This document shows, one piece after another, positions 18,962-28,782 of a stretch of DNA of 64,000 nucleotides; positions within the stretch are counted from its first letter, which is position 1, and the number at the start of each line of letters is the position of its first letter. Location: contig NZ_AUDV01000007.1 in NCBI RefSeq assembly GCF_000425645.1, positions 62,001 to 126,000 on the forward strand. The letters run 5' to 3'. A program made the position numbers and the translations under genes. The notes beneath the pieces are model-generated. The model made no database searches and was not told where the DNA came from. It saw nothing but the letters and a program-made list of their open reading frames with translations. Source of the DNA: Gaetbulibacter saemankumensis DSM 17032 (GTDB lineage Bacteria; Bacteroidota; Bacteroidia; Flavobacteriales; Flavobacteriaceae).

Positions 18962-19729
18962 TTAATTAAGTTGAAAGATTAATAATGTAAGGAATAGTCC
19001 CATAGCAATGGCCAAAACAATCATTAAACCTGTAGTGAATCTAACCAGACCGTTTATAATATTGCTATCTAGTAAATCTGTAAATGAATTTATTAAAGGA
19101 ACTCCTGGAACCAAGAACAGTATTGAGGTTACCAATGCAGCAACAGGATTTGCTCCTATATCGTAGACAACACCTAGACTGGCTATAAAGGATGCAATAA
19201 AGGATGCTAGAAAAATTCTGAAATAAAGGTTGAAATGCTTTTGATGCGCGGTCTGTAAAATAAACAGTCCTGTAAATGTGCTTATAAAAGCTATTAACAT
19301 ATTAATATAGTCGCCTTTAAAGATATTACAGAAGCCAGCACCAGCAATACTTACAGCCAATAGGATTATAATTCTGGGATAGCGTTTGCTTTTTTTAATA
19401 GAATTAATGGCTTGGGCGATCTCATTTAAACTCCAGTTTTCGTTTGAAGCTTCCCAACTAAGCTTACTTATAGCTGATATGATAGAAAAGTTAATAGCGT
19501 ATGGCGGTATGTTTTTAACCCGAGTACAACTTTCTAGATCATTTTCAGTGTAAACAGTCATAACAATACTTTTATGACTAATAAAACAAGATGCTTTATA
19601 ATTTAACACCTCTACAAATCTATCAATGTTAGAGTTTATTCTAATCGTATTTGCTCCAGATACCATTAATATGGAAGCAATTTCAAGAAGTAAATCAGTA
19701 GTTTTAATTAATTCTTTAGAATTAGCCAT
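18962..19729 (-). CDS. Threonine/serine exporter, YjjP-type half (DUF1212)
   Basis: A 255-residue protein with a cytoplasmic N-terminal domain (LLEIASILMVSGANTIRINSNIDR, the conserved DUF1212 opening) followed by about five transmembrane helices from residue 120, including the PGVPLINSFTDLL motif. Together with the next gene it forms a split ThrE exporter. The ATG at 19729 (MANSKELIK) is preferred over a TTG five codons upstream. A TAAATTTG match to the -7 element lies on the minus strand at 19761-19754. Confidence 0.88.
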   Translation of the reverse strand: MANSKELIKTTDLLLEIASILMVSGANTIRINSNIDRFVEVLNYKASCFISHKSIVMTVYTENDLESCTRVKNIPPYAINFSIISAISKLSWEASNENWSLNEIAQAINSIKKSKRYPRIIILLAVSIAGAGFCNIFKGDYINMLIAFISTFTGLFILQTAHQKHFNLYFRIFLASFIASFIASLGVVYDIGANPVAALVTSILFLVPGVPLINSFTDLLDSNIINGLVRFTTGLMIVLAIAMGLFLTLLIFQLN

Positions 19730-19839
19730 AAATTCATGTAGCAATGTATTTTACAAATTTATGATATTCTTTTTATTGCTACACGGTAATTTTAATTAAT
19801 TAACCACTAGTAAGTATTACGAAAGGTTTTTACAGAAAA

Positions 19840-21192
19840 CTATTTTTTCTTGTTACGCTTGTTGTAATTTTTATCGCCTCTCGTTTTTGGCTTTTTGTAT
19901 TTTTGAGCGATTTTAAACTTATAAGAACCACCTAGATTTTCTTTCTGGTTTTTGGCCTTTTTTTCGTGGAAAGCGGCGCCAGCTTCATCTTCTTGTTTTC
20001 TTTTTGTAGGATTGTTTCGCTCTTTTATCTGTGGACGTTCTTCTTCAATGAGTTCGGTGGAGATTGTTACAGAGTCAGGGAAGTCAATTAACGGGATACG
20101 CATATTCATTAATGATTCAATAGCATCAACTGCTTCTTGTTCCTTTTCTGTTGAGAGTAAAATGGTTGCTCCTTTGCGTTCTGCACGACCAGTTCTACCA
20201 ATACGGTGCATATAGTTTTCAGGATATTCAGGAACGTCAAAATTGATAACATGGGAAACATTATCGATATCTAATCCGCGGGCCATAACATCGGTGGCCA
20301 CTAAAATTCGGTTGTCGCCATTTCGAAATTGTTCAATGCTACGTAAACGGTAATTCTGTGTCTTATTAGAATGAATGATACATAATTCTTCTTTGAAATA
20401 TTCATCCAGTTGTTCAAATAAGCGGTCTGCCATTTTTTTGTAGGCAACAAAAATAATAACCTTATTAAATTTCTCGCTGTCCTGAAGTAAATGGGTCAGT
20501 AAATTTACTTTGCTATAAAAGTTCGGTACTATATAGCGTGATTGTTCGATGTTTTCAAGAGGCGTTCCTGAAACAGCTATAGAAACACGCTCGGGCGATT
20601 TAAAAAAGTCGTTTAATAATAAATCGACATCCTGAGTCATAGTGGCCGAAAACATAATGTTCTGGCGTTTTTCAGGTAGAATATCAAAAATGTTTATTAA
20701 CTGATGTCTGAAACCTAAGTCTAGCATCACATCAACTTCATCAATCACTAATTTTTGGATTGATTTTAATTGTAAAACACGGCTTACAGCTAAATCATAA
20801 AGTCTACCTGGAGTGGCAACTAAAATATCCAAGCCTTCAGCAACAGCCTGTTTTTGAGTATTTATATTGGTTCCTCCGTAAACGCCTAATACACGAATGT
20901 TAATGTATTTTGCTAAATTTTCAATATCGTTAACTACTTGAACAACTAATTCCCGAGTAGGAACCAGAATAAGGACACGTGGGTTCTCTTGCTTAGAGAA
21001 TTTCAGATTTTTTAGAATAGGAAGCATATAGGCTAAGGTTTTCCCTGTTCCTGTTTGTGCTATCCCTACTACATCTTTCCCGGAACTTACCACACTAAAT
21101 GCCTCTGCTTGAATTGGGGTTGGCGTGGTAAAGCCTAAATCGTCTATGGCGTTATATAACGGGGTGTTTAAATTTAAATCTTGAAATGTCAA
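19840..21192 (-). CDS. DEAD-box family RNA helicase with DEVD in motif II
   Basis: ATP-dependent RNA helicase of 450 residues. A Q motif (FTTPTPIQ), Walker A AQTGTGKT (about 44), PTREL, motif II DEVD (about 150, in LVIDEVDVMLDLGF), SAT (about 183), and the C-terminal HRIGRTGR (about 329) are all present; a Lys/Arg-rich tail of some 60 residues follows, likely binding RNA. Motif II reads DEVD, not DEAD; Asp and Glu needed for catalysis are kept. No ATG precedes the conserved MTFQDLNLNTPL opening, so translation must start at TTG (21192). Likely role in ribosome assembly or mRNA turnover at low temperature, by family resemblance. Confidence 0.92.
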   Translation of the reverse strand: MTFQDLNLNTPLYNAIDDLGFTTPTPIQAEAFSVVSSGKDVVGIAQTGTGKTLAYMLPILKNLKFSKQENPRVLILVPTRELVVQVVNDIENLAKYINIRVLGVYGGTNINTQKQAVAEGLDILVATPGRLYDLAVSRVLQLKSIQKLVIDEVDVMLDLGFRHQLINIFDILPEKRQNIMFSATMTQDVDLLLNDFFKSPERVSIAVSGTPLENIEQSRYIVPNFYSKVNLLTHLLQDSEKFNKVIIFVAYKKMADRLFEQLDEYFKEELCIIHSNKTQNYRLRSIEQFRNGDNRILVATDVMARGLDIDNVSHVINFDVPEYPENYMHRIGRTGRAERKGATILLSTEKEQEAVDAIESLMNMRIPLIDFPDSVTISTELIEEERPQIKERNNPTKRKQEDEAGAAFHEKKAKNQKENLGGSYKFKIAQKYKKPKTRGDKNYNKRNKKK

Positions 21193-21232
21193 AGCCTGTA
21201 TTTTGCTGGCAAAGTTACGCTTATTATTTAAT

Positions 21233-22123
21233 TTACACTAAATGGCTGTTATCTATTTCCACAAGGTAGCTGGCCTTAAATTCGGTTTCGGGATTGAGTT
21301 TGATAATACCATCTTTATTCTTAAAATCTTGATTCGTATCTACATGGTCTGCAATGCCTAACCAGGGTTCAATACATACATAATCGCCTGAAGGTTTAGC
21401 CCAAATGCCTAAATAGGGGAAATCCTGAAATTCAACAGATAATATACGTCCTTTCGAATGACTTTTTAGCGCTACTTTTTTAGATTTTAAATCTTTAAAA
21501 ACCAGAGCATCCTTATTAAATAGCTCATGTTTCAGTGGTAATGTGTTGGTGTTGTTAAAGATAGGCTTGGTGTCTAAGCTTATAAGTCCATTAGACATGT
21601 CTATAAGATGAGTTTTGGAATTTTCAGCGTGCTCAAATTCTAAATAATAATCTTCATAGTTTTCATTTTTAAAAACAGGACATTTAAATGCTGGATGCCC
21701 GCCTAAAGAAAAATATAGAGGATTAATATCTAAGTTCTTTATGGTATGATGTATTTGTATCGCGTTGTCAATTAATTTGAAGCTGATATAAAACTCAAAT
21801 TTAAATGGATACATTTTTAATGTTTTTTCAGAATATATCAATTTAAAAGTGAGGGTATCATTGGTTTTTTCATGGAGTTCCATGTCGTCATTATTGCGAA
21901 TGAAACCGTGTTTAGGTAGCGTATAAGTGTTGCCTTCAAATAGGTAACTATTATTTTTAAGGGCACCCACAATTGGAAACAAATTGGGAGCATAACCACG
22001 CCAAACGTCGGGATTCGCATCCCACATAAAATGGGTTTGGTATTTTACAGACGCAATTTTACATAATTCGGCGCCCATATTTTTTATTGAAATTTCTAAT
22101 TTATCGTTTTTTAAGCTGTGCAT
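21233..22123 (-). CDS. Aldose 1-epimerase family protein (LacX/YeaD-like)
   Basis: A 296-residue cytosolic protein of the galactose-mutarotase superfamily, which interconverts sugar anomers. Visible signatures: GAELCKIAS near the start, WRGYAPNLFPIVGAL, the substrate Arg-rich region KHGFIRNNDD, and the catalytic-side SLGGHPAFKCPV (His of the active site), then EPWLGIADH. The ATG at 22123 (MHSLKNDKLEI) is preferred; the longer frame begins with a hydrophobic extension not found in relatives. Physiological sugar unknown. Confidence 0.88.
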   Translation of the reverse strand: MHSLKNDKLEISIKNMGAELCKIASVKYQTHFMWDANPDVWRGYAPNLFPIVGALKNNSYLFEGNTYTLPKHGFIRNNDDMELHEKTNDTLTFKLIYSEKTLKMYPFKFEFYISFKLIDNAIQIHHTIKNLDINPLYFSLGGHPAFKCPVFKNENYEDYYLEFEHAENSKTHLIDMSNGLISLDTKPIFNNTNTLPLKHELFNKDALVFKDLKSKKVALKSHSKGRILSVEFQDFPYLGIWAKPSGDYVCIEPWLGIADHVDTNQDFKNKDGIIKLNPETEFKASYLVEIDNSHLV

Positions 22124-22202
22124 TCTGAAAATATTTAAACTAAGATACAAAACTTATAATTTTATTAGGATTCTGCATAACTTTGCAGCCTAAATTTTAA
22201 GG

Positions 22203-23495
22203 TTGAGAGCAAAGCAAATTTCGATTATTGAAGATCCTCGGAGGTTTAAACAACAGTTGTTGAATTGGAGTCAGCAATTTGATGATGTGGTCTGGTTGGA
22301 TTCTAATAATTATGCACAAAATCATTCTAATTATGATGCGGTTTTAGCAGTCGATGCATTTACAAGCATTCAAACCGATTATTTTGATGCTTTTAATCAG
22401 TTAAAGGACTATCAAACTAGGGTAAACGATTGGATCTTTGGTTATTTAACCTATGATTTAAAAAATGATGTAGAAAACCTGAAATCTGAGAATTATGACG
22501 GTTTAGGATTTCCCGATTTGTATTTTTTTCAGCCTAAAAGGTTGTTCTTTTTTAAAGGCAACGAAGTAGAAATTCAGTATTTGAATTGTGTTAAGGATGA
22601 ATTGAATTCTGATTTAAATGAAATTCAGAAAGTTGATGAAATGAAATCGCATTCAACGCATCAGGAGGTTAAAATAAAACTACGCATTCATAAAGATGAA
22701 TATTTCGATAAAATTAAGGCGATGCTTCAGCATATACATTACGGCGATATTTATGAAGCTAATTTTTGTCAGGAATTTTATGCTGAAAATATAATTCTAC
22801 AACCATTAGATATTTATAATAAACTCAATAGTATTTCTAATGCACCATTTGCCACTTATTTAAAACAAGGCGATAAATATCTTATGTCGGCGTCACCCGA
22901 ACGTTACATAAAAAAAGAAGGTACAAAAGTAGTTTCTCAACCTATAAAAGGAACGGCTAAACGTTCTAAAAATAAATCCGAAGATTCACTTTTAAAACGG
23001 ACCTTAAAGAGCAATGAAAAAGAACGAAGTGAGAATATTATGATTGTGGATTTGGTTCGAAATGACTTATCTAAATTAGCTGTAAGAGGTTCGGTTAAAG
23101 TGGATGAGTTATGTGAGATTTATACTTTCGATCAGGTGCATCAAATGATTTCTACAGTGTCTTGCGAGGTCAATTTAGAAACACATCCCGTAGATATAAT
23201 TATGGCGACTTTTCCAATGGGGAGCATGACGGGGGCACCCAAAATTTCAGCGATGAAAATTATTGAAAATTTGGAAGAAACCAAACGCGGACTGTATTCA
23301 GGAGCAGTGGGGTATTTTTCATCCGAAGGGGATTTCGATTTTAATGTGGTTATTCGCAGTATTTTGTATAACCAAACTAAGCAATATGTTTCTTTCTCGG
23401 TGGGTGGAGCGATTACAGCTAAAAGTGATCCGCTGAGCGAGTATGAAGAATGCTTAATAAAGGCAAAAGCTATGCGAGAAGTGTTAGAGTCTTAA
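22203..23495 (+). CDS. pabB: Aminodeoxychorismate synthase component I (chorismate-binding)
   Basis: Converts chorismate with ammonia to aminodeoxychorismate on the way to p-aminobenzoate and folate. The 430-residue protein has the chorismate-binding core in its C-terminal two thirds: [18 protein letters not shown], the [12 protein letters not shown] segment, [15 protein letters not shown] and [12 protein letters not shown]. The N-terminal lobe matches flavobacterial PabB proteins from the very first codons, yet the only start there is TTG (22203); the next ATG is some 150 residues in. The stop overlaps the convergent gene by 4 bp. Anthranilate synthase I is less likely given the N-terminal lobe. 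Confidence 0.9.
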   Translation: MRAKQISIIEDPRRFKQQLLNWSQQFDDVVWLDSNNYAQNHSNYDAVLAVDAFTSIQTDYFDAFNQLKDYQTRVNDWIFGYLTYDLKNDVENLKSENYDGLGFPDLYFFQPKRLFFFKGNEVEIQYLNCVKDELNSDLNEIQKVDEMKSHSTHQEVKIKLRIHKDEYFDKIKAMLQHIHYGDIYEANFCQEFYAENIILQPLDIYNKLNSISNAPFATYLKQGDKYLMSASPERYIKKEGTKVVSQPIKGTAKRSKNKSEDSLLKRTLKSNEKERSENIMIVDLVRNDLSKLAVRGSVKVDELCEIYTFDQVHQMISTVSCEVNLETHPVDIIMATFPMGSMTGAPKISAMKIIENLEETKRGLYSGAVGYFSSEGDFDFNVVIRSILYNQTKQYVSFSVGGAITAKSDPLSEYEECLIKAKAMREVLES

Positions 23496-24184
23496 TCGAT
23501 ATGATCTTTAAATTTCTCTTTTATTTCATCAAAAATAAGTATGAGACGCTTGGTTTCAATATTTTTAATTTTTGAAATATCTTCAAAACTAAGTTTTCCA
23601 AAGGCAAATAAATCTACAATATTAGATACGTTAAGCGGTAACCAATGGTATAGACTTCCCAGGGCCTTTTGTGAGTTGTTAGGTGATAGATCTTGAGCAT
23701 CGAAAGCTTTCAGGATGGAACTGTTGTCATCATCATATAAAAATTCCTGTTTTTTATGATTGTCTTGCTGGTAAGAAATGTCGTTTAACTCCTCATTCAT
23801 GATATAGTCGAGGTCATCATCTATGGTGTAATGTTCTTCTAAATTATCTAATTCTTCTTTTAATATGGTGTCCGTACTCATTGTTTTTTTATGAAAGGCT
23901 TCATTTTTAAACAAGTGGTATAAGTCATCGTCGACAATTTTAAAAAGTTTCAATTTAATGTCGTGCGTGTCATTTTCAATATTATAACCATTTTCGTAAA
24001 ATTTGGCAATACTTTCATCAATTATACCACTGGAAGTATACATGTTTTTGGGGATGATATTTAGTTTTTGCCCAATATATAAACGGTGTTTTACATAAGC
24101 ATGTAGATGCAATGAAGCCGAAACTACTTTTTTGTTGAAAGCATCTTGAGTAGATTTATCATTTAATTTTTCAGTCGATCCCAT
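23492..24184 (-). CDS. Hypothetical acidic protein
   Basis: A 230-residue soluble protein without signal or membrane segment. Residues 15-100 are helical and basic-acidic mixed (KKVVSASLHLHAYVKHRLYI); the middle is very acidic (LDNLEEHYTIDDDLDYIMNE, DDDN); the C-terminal 50 residues (LFAFGKLSFEDISKIKNIET onward) resemble a sigma-region-4 or helix-turn-helix layout but too weakly to assign. The ATG at 24184 is chosen; a TTG ten codons upstream also opens the frame. Lies tail-to-tail with pabB. Function not recognised. Confidence 0.7.
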   Translation of the reverse strand: MGSTEKLNDKSTQDAFNKKVVSASLHLHAYVKHRLYIGQKLNIIPKNMYTSSGIIDESIAKFYENGYNIENDTHDIKLKLFKIVDDDLYHLFKNEAFHKKTMSTDTILKEELDNLEEHYTIDDDLDYIMNEELNDISYQQDNHKKQEFLYDDDNSSILKAFDAQDLSPNNSQKALGSLYHWLPLNVSNIVDLFAFGKLSFEDISKIKNIETKRLILIFDEIKEKFKDHID

Positions 24185-24310
24185 AGTAAAAGCTTTTATG
24201 GTTGCTCTTCTCAAGATACGAAATTTTAGAATAATTTTCTATTAAAAATGGTGAATCCTTAATTATGATAAAGCCCCGGGTTTCATTTTGCAAAGTTGTA
24301 TATTTGAAGC

Positions 24311-25621
24311 ATGCTAGAACAATTTCAAAAACATATAGAAAACCATCTGAATTTTCTAAATAAATCTAAGGTGCTTATTGCAATTTCGGGAGGAGTTGAT
24401 AGTGTAGTACTAGCTCATTTATGTCATAAATTATGCATGAATATAGCTCTGGCTCATTGCAACTTTAATTTACGAGGTAGTGAAAGTGATGCCGACGAGG
24501 ATTTTGTTTTGGCTTTAGCAGAAGATTTAGAGGTTGAAGTTTTTATAGAAAGTTTCGAAACCGAGGTTTATGCGAAAGAACATAAGCGATCTACCCAGAT
24601 GGCGGCTCGTGAATTGCGTTATAATTGGTTTAACGAATTGGCAAGTCAGTTACAATTTGATTATATATTAACAGCCCATCATGCTGATGATAATCTGGAA
24701 ACTTTTTTAATAAACTTTACCAGAGGAACGGGGTTAGAGGGATTAACAGGGATTCCGGAAGTCAATGGCTATTTTGTTCGACCTTTATTACCGTTTTCTA
24801 GGGAAAGTATCGAATCTTATGCGATTGATCAACACATTACTTGGCGTAATGACAGTAGTAACGCTTCAAGAAAATATTTACGAAATAAGTTAAGGCACGA
24901 TGTAATACCAGTGCTAAAGGAGATTAATCCAAGTATTTTACAAAGTTTTCAGAGCACTTTAGATAATTTAAATGAAACTTCATATATCGTAAAAGATACA
25001 ATTGACGCCTTAAAAAGTCGAGCTATTGTGAGTGTGGATGATGGTGTTTTAAAATTAAAAATTTCTGAATTTAAGAGTCTTTCCCGTCCTAAGGCGTATA
25101 TGTTTGAGGTGTTCAAAGATTATGGTTTTAGCGAATGGGATGATGTGGTTAATTTGCTGGAAGCGCAACCAGGAAAACAAGTGTTATCTAATACGCATCG
25201 TTTAATTAAAGATAGAGACTTTCTTTTGTTAACTGATTTAAAGGAAGTCAGCGAGTTGAATAGTTATATTTCAGAAAATGATGAATCCGTCGAAATATCT
25301 CAAGGGGTATTGCAGTTGAAATCGGTTAAAGCCATTACACATAAAAATTTAAACGTCCTTTATGTAGATAAAAACAAATTAACCTTCCCGTTAATCATTA
25401 GAAAGTGGGAGCAGGGTGATGTGTTTTATCCATTAGGAATGAATGGAAAAAAGAAGCTAAGTAAGTATTTTAAAGACGAAAAGTTATCTTTATTAGATAA
25501 GGAAAATGTATGGTTATTATGTTCAGGAGATGATGTGGTTTGGGTTATAAATAGAAGAGCAGATAACCGATTTCGAGTTACAGAAAGCACTAAAGAGATT
25601 TTACAAATCGAGTTAATCTAA
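24311..25621 (+). CDS. tilS: tRNA(Ile)-lysidine synthase
   Basis: Attaches lysine to C34 of the AUA-decoding tRNA-Ile with ATP, an essential decoding step. The 436-residue protein has the PP-loop ISGGVDSVVLAH (about 24-35), the LAHCNFNLRGSESDADE segment, TAHHADDNLETFL and NKLRHDVIPVLKEINP of the catalytic domain, and the C-terminal substrate-binding domains (KWEQGDVFYPLGMNGKKKLS). First of a three-gene plus-strand run with ade (11 bp apart) and the YheT-like gene. Confidence 0.95.
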   Translation: MLEQFQKHIENHLNFLNKSKVLIAISGGVDSVVLAHLCHKLCMNIALAHCNFNLRGSESDADEDFVLALAEDLEVEVFIESFETEVYAKEHKRSTQMAARELRYNWFNELASQLQFDYILTAHHADDNLETFLINFTRGTGLEGLTGIPEVNGYFVRPLLPFSRESIESYAIDQHITWRNDSSNASRKYLRNKLRHDVIPVLKEINPSILQSFQSTLDNLNETSYIVKDTIDALKSRAIVSVDDGVLKLKISEFKSLSRPKAYMFEVFKDYGFSEWDDVVNLLEAQPGKQVLSNTHRLIKDRDFLLLTDLKEVSELNSYISENDESVEISQGVLQLKSVKAITHKNLNVLYVDKNKLTFPLIIRKWEQGDVFYPLGMNGKKKLSKYFKDEKLSLLDKENVWLLCSGDDVVWVINRRADNRFRVTESTKEILQIELI

Positions 25622-25632
25622 AATCATAAAAT

Positions 25633-27255
25633 TTGAAATTACAAGGGCGGATCGTTGATATTCATAATAAACGCATCTTCAAGGGTGAAATTACTGTTGA
25701 AGATGGTAGAATTATTTCCATAGAACAAAAACAACATGATGTTGAGCATTATATTCTTCCAGGATTTGTAGATGCTCATATTCATATTGAAAGTTCTATG
25801 CTGGTGCCGAGTGAGTTTGCTAGAATTGCCGTGAAACATGGTACGGTGGCAACGGTTTCCGATCCTCATGAAATTGCTAATGTACTGGGTATTGAAGGTG
25901 TAGAATTTATGATTGAAAATGGTAAACAAGTACCATTTAAGTTTAATTTCGGTGCGCCATCCTGTGTGCCAGCGACAACTTTTGAGTCTGCGGGAGCCAT
26001 TATAGATTCTGAAGGTATAAAGGATCTTTTGGCTAATCCTGATATTAAATATTTAGCTGAAATGATGAATTACCCTGGTGTGTTATTTGATGATGCTGAG
26101 GTGATGAAAAAAATAGCCTTGGCAAAACAATTTAATAAGCCTGTAGACGGACATGCTCCGGGACTCCGCGGCGATGAGGTTTCAAAATATATCGATGCAG
26201 GCATTTCAACCGATCATGAGTGTTTTACATACGAAGAAGCATTAGAGAAACTTCAGAAAGGCATGAAAATCCTGATTCGAGAAGGCAGTGCTGCAAAAAA
26301 CTTTGAAGCCTTAATCGGGTTAGCAGAAGAGCATTTTGAGAATATAATGTTCTGTAGTGATGATAAGCATCCAGACGATTTAATGCTCAGTCATATTAAT
26401 GGATTGTGTGCAAGAGCTGTATCAAAAGGACTTGACGTTTTTAAGGTTTTGCAAATGGCTTGTGTAAACCCGGTAAAGCATTACAATTTAGAGGTTGGTT
26501 TATTACAGGAAGGTGATCCGGCTGATTGTATTTTGGTTGAGGATTTGTTAGATTTCAAAACGTTACAGACTTATGTAAATGGTGAGTTGGTTTTTAATGG
26601 AAACGAGACTTTGATACAGTCTGTTGAGTTTGAAACTTTAAATAATTTTAATTGTGATAAAAAATCAGTTATAGATTTTAAAGTTGCTTCTACGTCAACT
26701 AAAATTCGTGTGATTGAAGCTTTAGAGGGGCAGTTGGTGACTAATGAGTTAATAGCAGATGCATGCATTGTCGATAATAACATTGTATCTAATGTAAAAG
26801 CTGATATTTTAAAAATGACCGTCGTAAATCGTTATAATAATGCCAATCCTGCGATGGCCTTTATTAAAAATTTCGGATTAAAAGAAGGAGCTATTGCTTC
26901 TTCTGTGGGACATGATTCTCATAATATTATAGCGGTAGGAGTATCTGATGAAGCTCTATGTAAAGCCGTAAATTTACTTATTGAAAATAAAGGTGGTATT
27001 TGTGCGGTTTCAGATAGAGAACAATTAGTTTTAGAGCTCCCGGTAGCTGGAATTATGAGTGATAAAGATGCAGTCTCTGTTAGTGAATCTTATGTCAAAC
27101 TTGACAAGATGGCTAAGACATTAGGGAGTACTTTAATAGCGCCTTATATGACCTTGTCGTTTATGGCTTTGTTGGTAATTCCAGCCTTAAAATTGAGTGA
27201 TAAAGGCTTGTTTAATGGAACCCATTTTAAATTTACATCATTACAAATAAATTAG
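25633..27255 (+). CDS. ade: Adenine deaminase
   Basis: Metallo-amidohydrolase that turns adenine into hypoxanthine and ammonia in purine salvage. The 540-residue protein has [14 protein letters not shown] (about 42-55, metal ligands), [29 protein letters not shown] (about 240), and the C-terminal [12 protein letters not shown]-type motif ([13 protein letters not shown]). Length is normal. The conserved [10 protein letters not shown] opening starts with TTG at 25633; no ATG fits better. Follows tilS by 11 bp and precedes the hydrolase gene by 5 bp. Confidence 0.94.
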   Translation: MKLQGRIVDIHNKRIFKGEITVEDGRIISIEQKQHDVEHYILPGFVDAHIHIESSMLVPSEFARIAVKHGTVATVSDPHEIANVLGIEGVEFMIENGKQVPFKFNFGAPSCVPATTFESAGAIIDSEGIKDLLANPDIKYLAEMMNYPGVLFDDAEVMKKIALAKQFNKPVDGHAPGLRGDEVSKYIDAGISTDHECFTYEEALEKLQKGMKILIREGSAAKNFEALIGLAEEHFENIMFCSDDKHPDDLMLSHINGLCARAVSKGLDVFKVLQMACVNPVKHYNLEVGLLQEGDPADCILVEDLLDFKTLQTYVNGELVFNGNETLIQSVEFETLNNFNCDKKSVIDFKVASTSTKIRVIEALEGQLVTNELIADACIVDNNIVSNVKADILKMTVVNRYNNANPAMAFIKNFGLKEGAIASSVGHDSHNIIAVGVSDEALCKAVNLLIENKGGICAVSDREQLVLELPVAGIMSDKDAVSVSESYVKLDKMAKTLGSTLIAPYMTLSFMALLVIPALKLSDKGLFNGTHFKFTSLQIN

Positions 27256-27260
27256 TTAGA

Positions 27261-28217
27261 ATGCCAATAATAGAATCTACGTATAAGCCATTTTTTTTGT
27301 TTAAGAACGGATTTGTATCCACTGTGTATTCTGGTTTATTCAGGAGTGTAAAGCTGGAACAGGATCGTGAACGTATCACTTTAAGTGATGGCGATTTTTT
27401 AGATTTAGACTGGAGTTATGCTAAAGAAAAATCGAGTAAACTTATTATTTTATTACATGGTTTAGAAGGACATGGTCAGAGACCATATTTAACTGGTACG
27501 GCAAAACTTTTTAATAAAAATGGTATAGATGCTGTTTGCGTGAATTTTAGAGGATGTAGCGGTGAAGATAATTTAAAATTTAGAAGTTATCATTCAGGGG
27601 CTACCGAAGATCTGGAAGACGTAATAAATCATGCCATACATATAAAGAAATATACTCATATATATATTAAAGGCATTAGTTTGGGGGCTAATATGCTTCT
27701 TAAATATTTGGGGGAAAGATCAGAACTTCCTGTTGAAATAAAAGCTGGAATTGCAGTATCAGTACCTACAGATTTAAATGGTTCCTGCCAAGAATTGATG
27801 AAATTAAAAAACAGACCTTTTTCTAATCGATTTCTAAATCATTTAAAACGCAAACTCATTGCAAAAGCAGTTAAGCATCCGGAAGATTTATCTTTTGATG
27901 AGTTTTGTACTATCAATACACTTAGAGATTTTGATGAGGTCTATACGGCAAAGGCACACGGGTTTAAAGACGCTTCTGATTATTATGAAAAGAGTAGCTG
28001 CTTACAGTTTCTGCCCAATATAAAAACAAAAACCCTTATCATAAATGCTTTAAATGATTCTTTTCTATCTCCAGAATGTTATCCTGTAAAAGAAGCTAAA
28101 AATAATCCTAACTTATTTTTAGAAATGCCGAAAAATGGTGGGCATGTTGGTTTTATTGATAAACGCAATGTCTATTACAATGAAAAACGAGCGCTTGAGT
28201 TTGTTTTTAAATCTTAA
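27261..28217 (+). CDS. YheT-type alpha/beta hydrolase
   Basis: A 318-residue cytosolic alpha/beta-hydrolase of the YheT/UPF0017 group. The oxyanion segment LLHGLEGHGQRPYL, the VNFRGCSGE segment, the nucleophile elbow KGISLGANMLLKYLG (about 138-150), the acid around NALNDSFL, and the His in NGGHVGF (about 292) are all present. These are putative carboxylesterases with unknown natural substrate. Starts 5 bp after ade, so it is probably co-transcribed. Confidence 0.88.
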   Translation: MPIIESTYKPFFLFKNGFVSTVYSGLFRSVKLEQDRERITLSDGDFLDLDWSYAKEKSSKLIILLHGLEGHGQRPYLTGTAKLFNKNGIDAVCVNFRGCSGEDNLKFRSYHSGATEDLEDVINHAIHIKKYTHIYIKGISLGANMLLKYLGERSELPVEIKAGIAVSVPTDLNGSCQELMKLKNRPFSNRFLNHLKRKLIAKAVKHPEDLSFDEFCTINTLRDFDEVYTAKAHGFKDASDYYEKSSCLQFLPNIKTKTLIINALNDSFLSPECYPVKEAKNNPNLFLEMPKNGGHVGFIDKRNVYYNEKRALEFVFKS

Positions 28218-28315
28218 AATAATCTTAAAAACCGAGAACAAGTATTCTTTTTTGTATTTTTAAGGGAATTGGTTTTAGCCAAAACAAACAACCTTTTAAC
28301 TTAATACAAATTAAT

Positions 28316-28771
28316 ATGCCTGATTATAAATTACGCATTAACGGAACTTCTTATAAGGTTAATGTAGCCGATGATACTCCATTACTATGGGTATTGCGAG
28401 ATGAATTACATCTTCTTGGAACGAAATTTGGATGCGGTATTGGCCAATGTGGGGCGTGTACTGTGCATTTTGAAGGTGCCGCTGTGCGTAGTTGTTTAAT
28501 AGCAGTATCTGCTATTGGTAAATCTGAAATTACAACTATTGAAGGCTTATCTGAAGATGGTGATCATCCGGTGCAAAAGGCGTGGTTAGAGCACGATGTT
28601 TCGCAATGTGGTTATTGCCAAAGTGGACAAATTATGAATGCAGCTGCGTTGTTAGCAGAGAATCCGAAGCCGACAGATAACGATATTGATAATGCCATGA
28701 ACGGAAACATTTGCCGATGTGGTACCTATGTAAGAATCAAGCAAGCTATTAAAACAGCATCTAATCAATAA
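28316..28771 (+). CDS. [2Fe-2S] subunit of a molybdenum hydroxylase (IorA/xanthine dehydrogenase type)
   Basis: A 151-residue electron-transfer subunit with two [2Fe-2S] clusters. The plant-type ferredoxin motif [13 protein letters not shown] (about 40-52) and the second-cluster motifs [10 protein letters not shown] (about 100) and ICRCGTY (about 138) are intact. It passes electrons from the molybdopterin subunit encoded 11 bp downstream. Closest to the small subunits of isoquinoline 1-oxidoreductase and related aldehyde dehydrogenases. Confidence 0.93.
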   Translation: MPDYKLRINGTSYKVNVADDTPLLWVLRDELHLLGTKFGCGIGQCGACTVHFEGAAVRSCLIAVSAIGKSEITTIEGLSEDGDHPVQKAWLEHDVSQCGYCQSGQIMNAAALLAENPKPTDNDIDNAMNGNICRCGTYVRIKQAIKTASNQ

Positions 28772-28782
28772 AAGCAGACCTC

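Noticed and set aside
24299-24306. TATATTTG just before tilS as a leaderless promoter
   Set aside because: There is no TTG at the right distance, and the transcription start would fall at the ATG; support is too thin.
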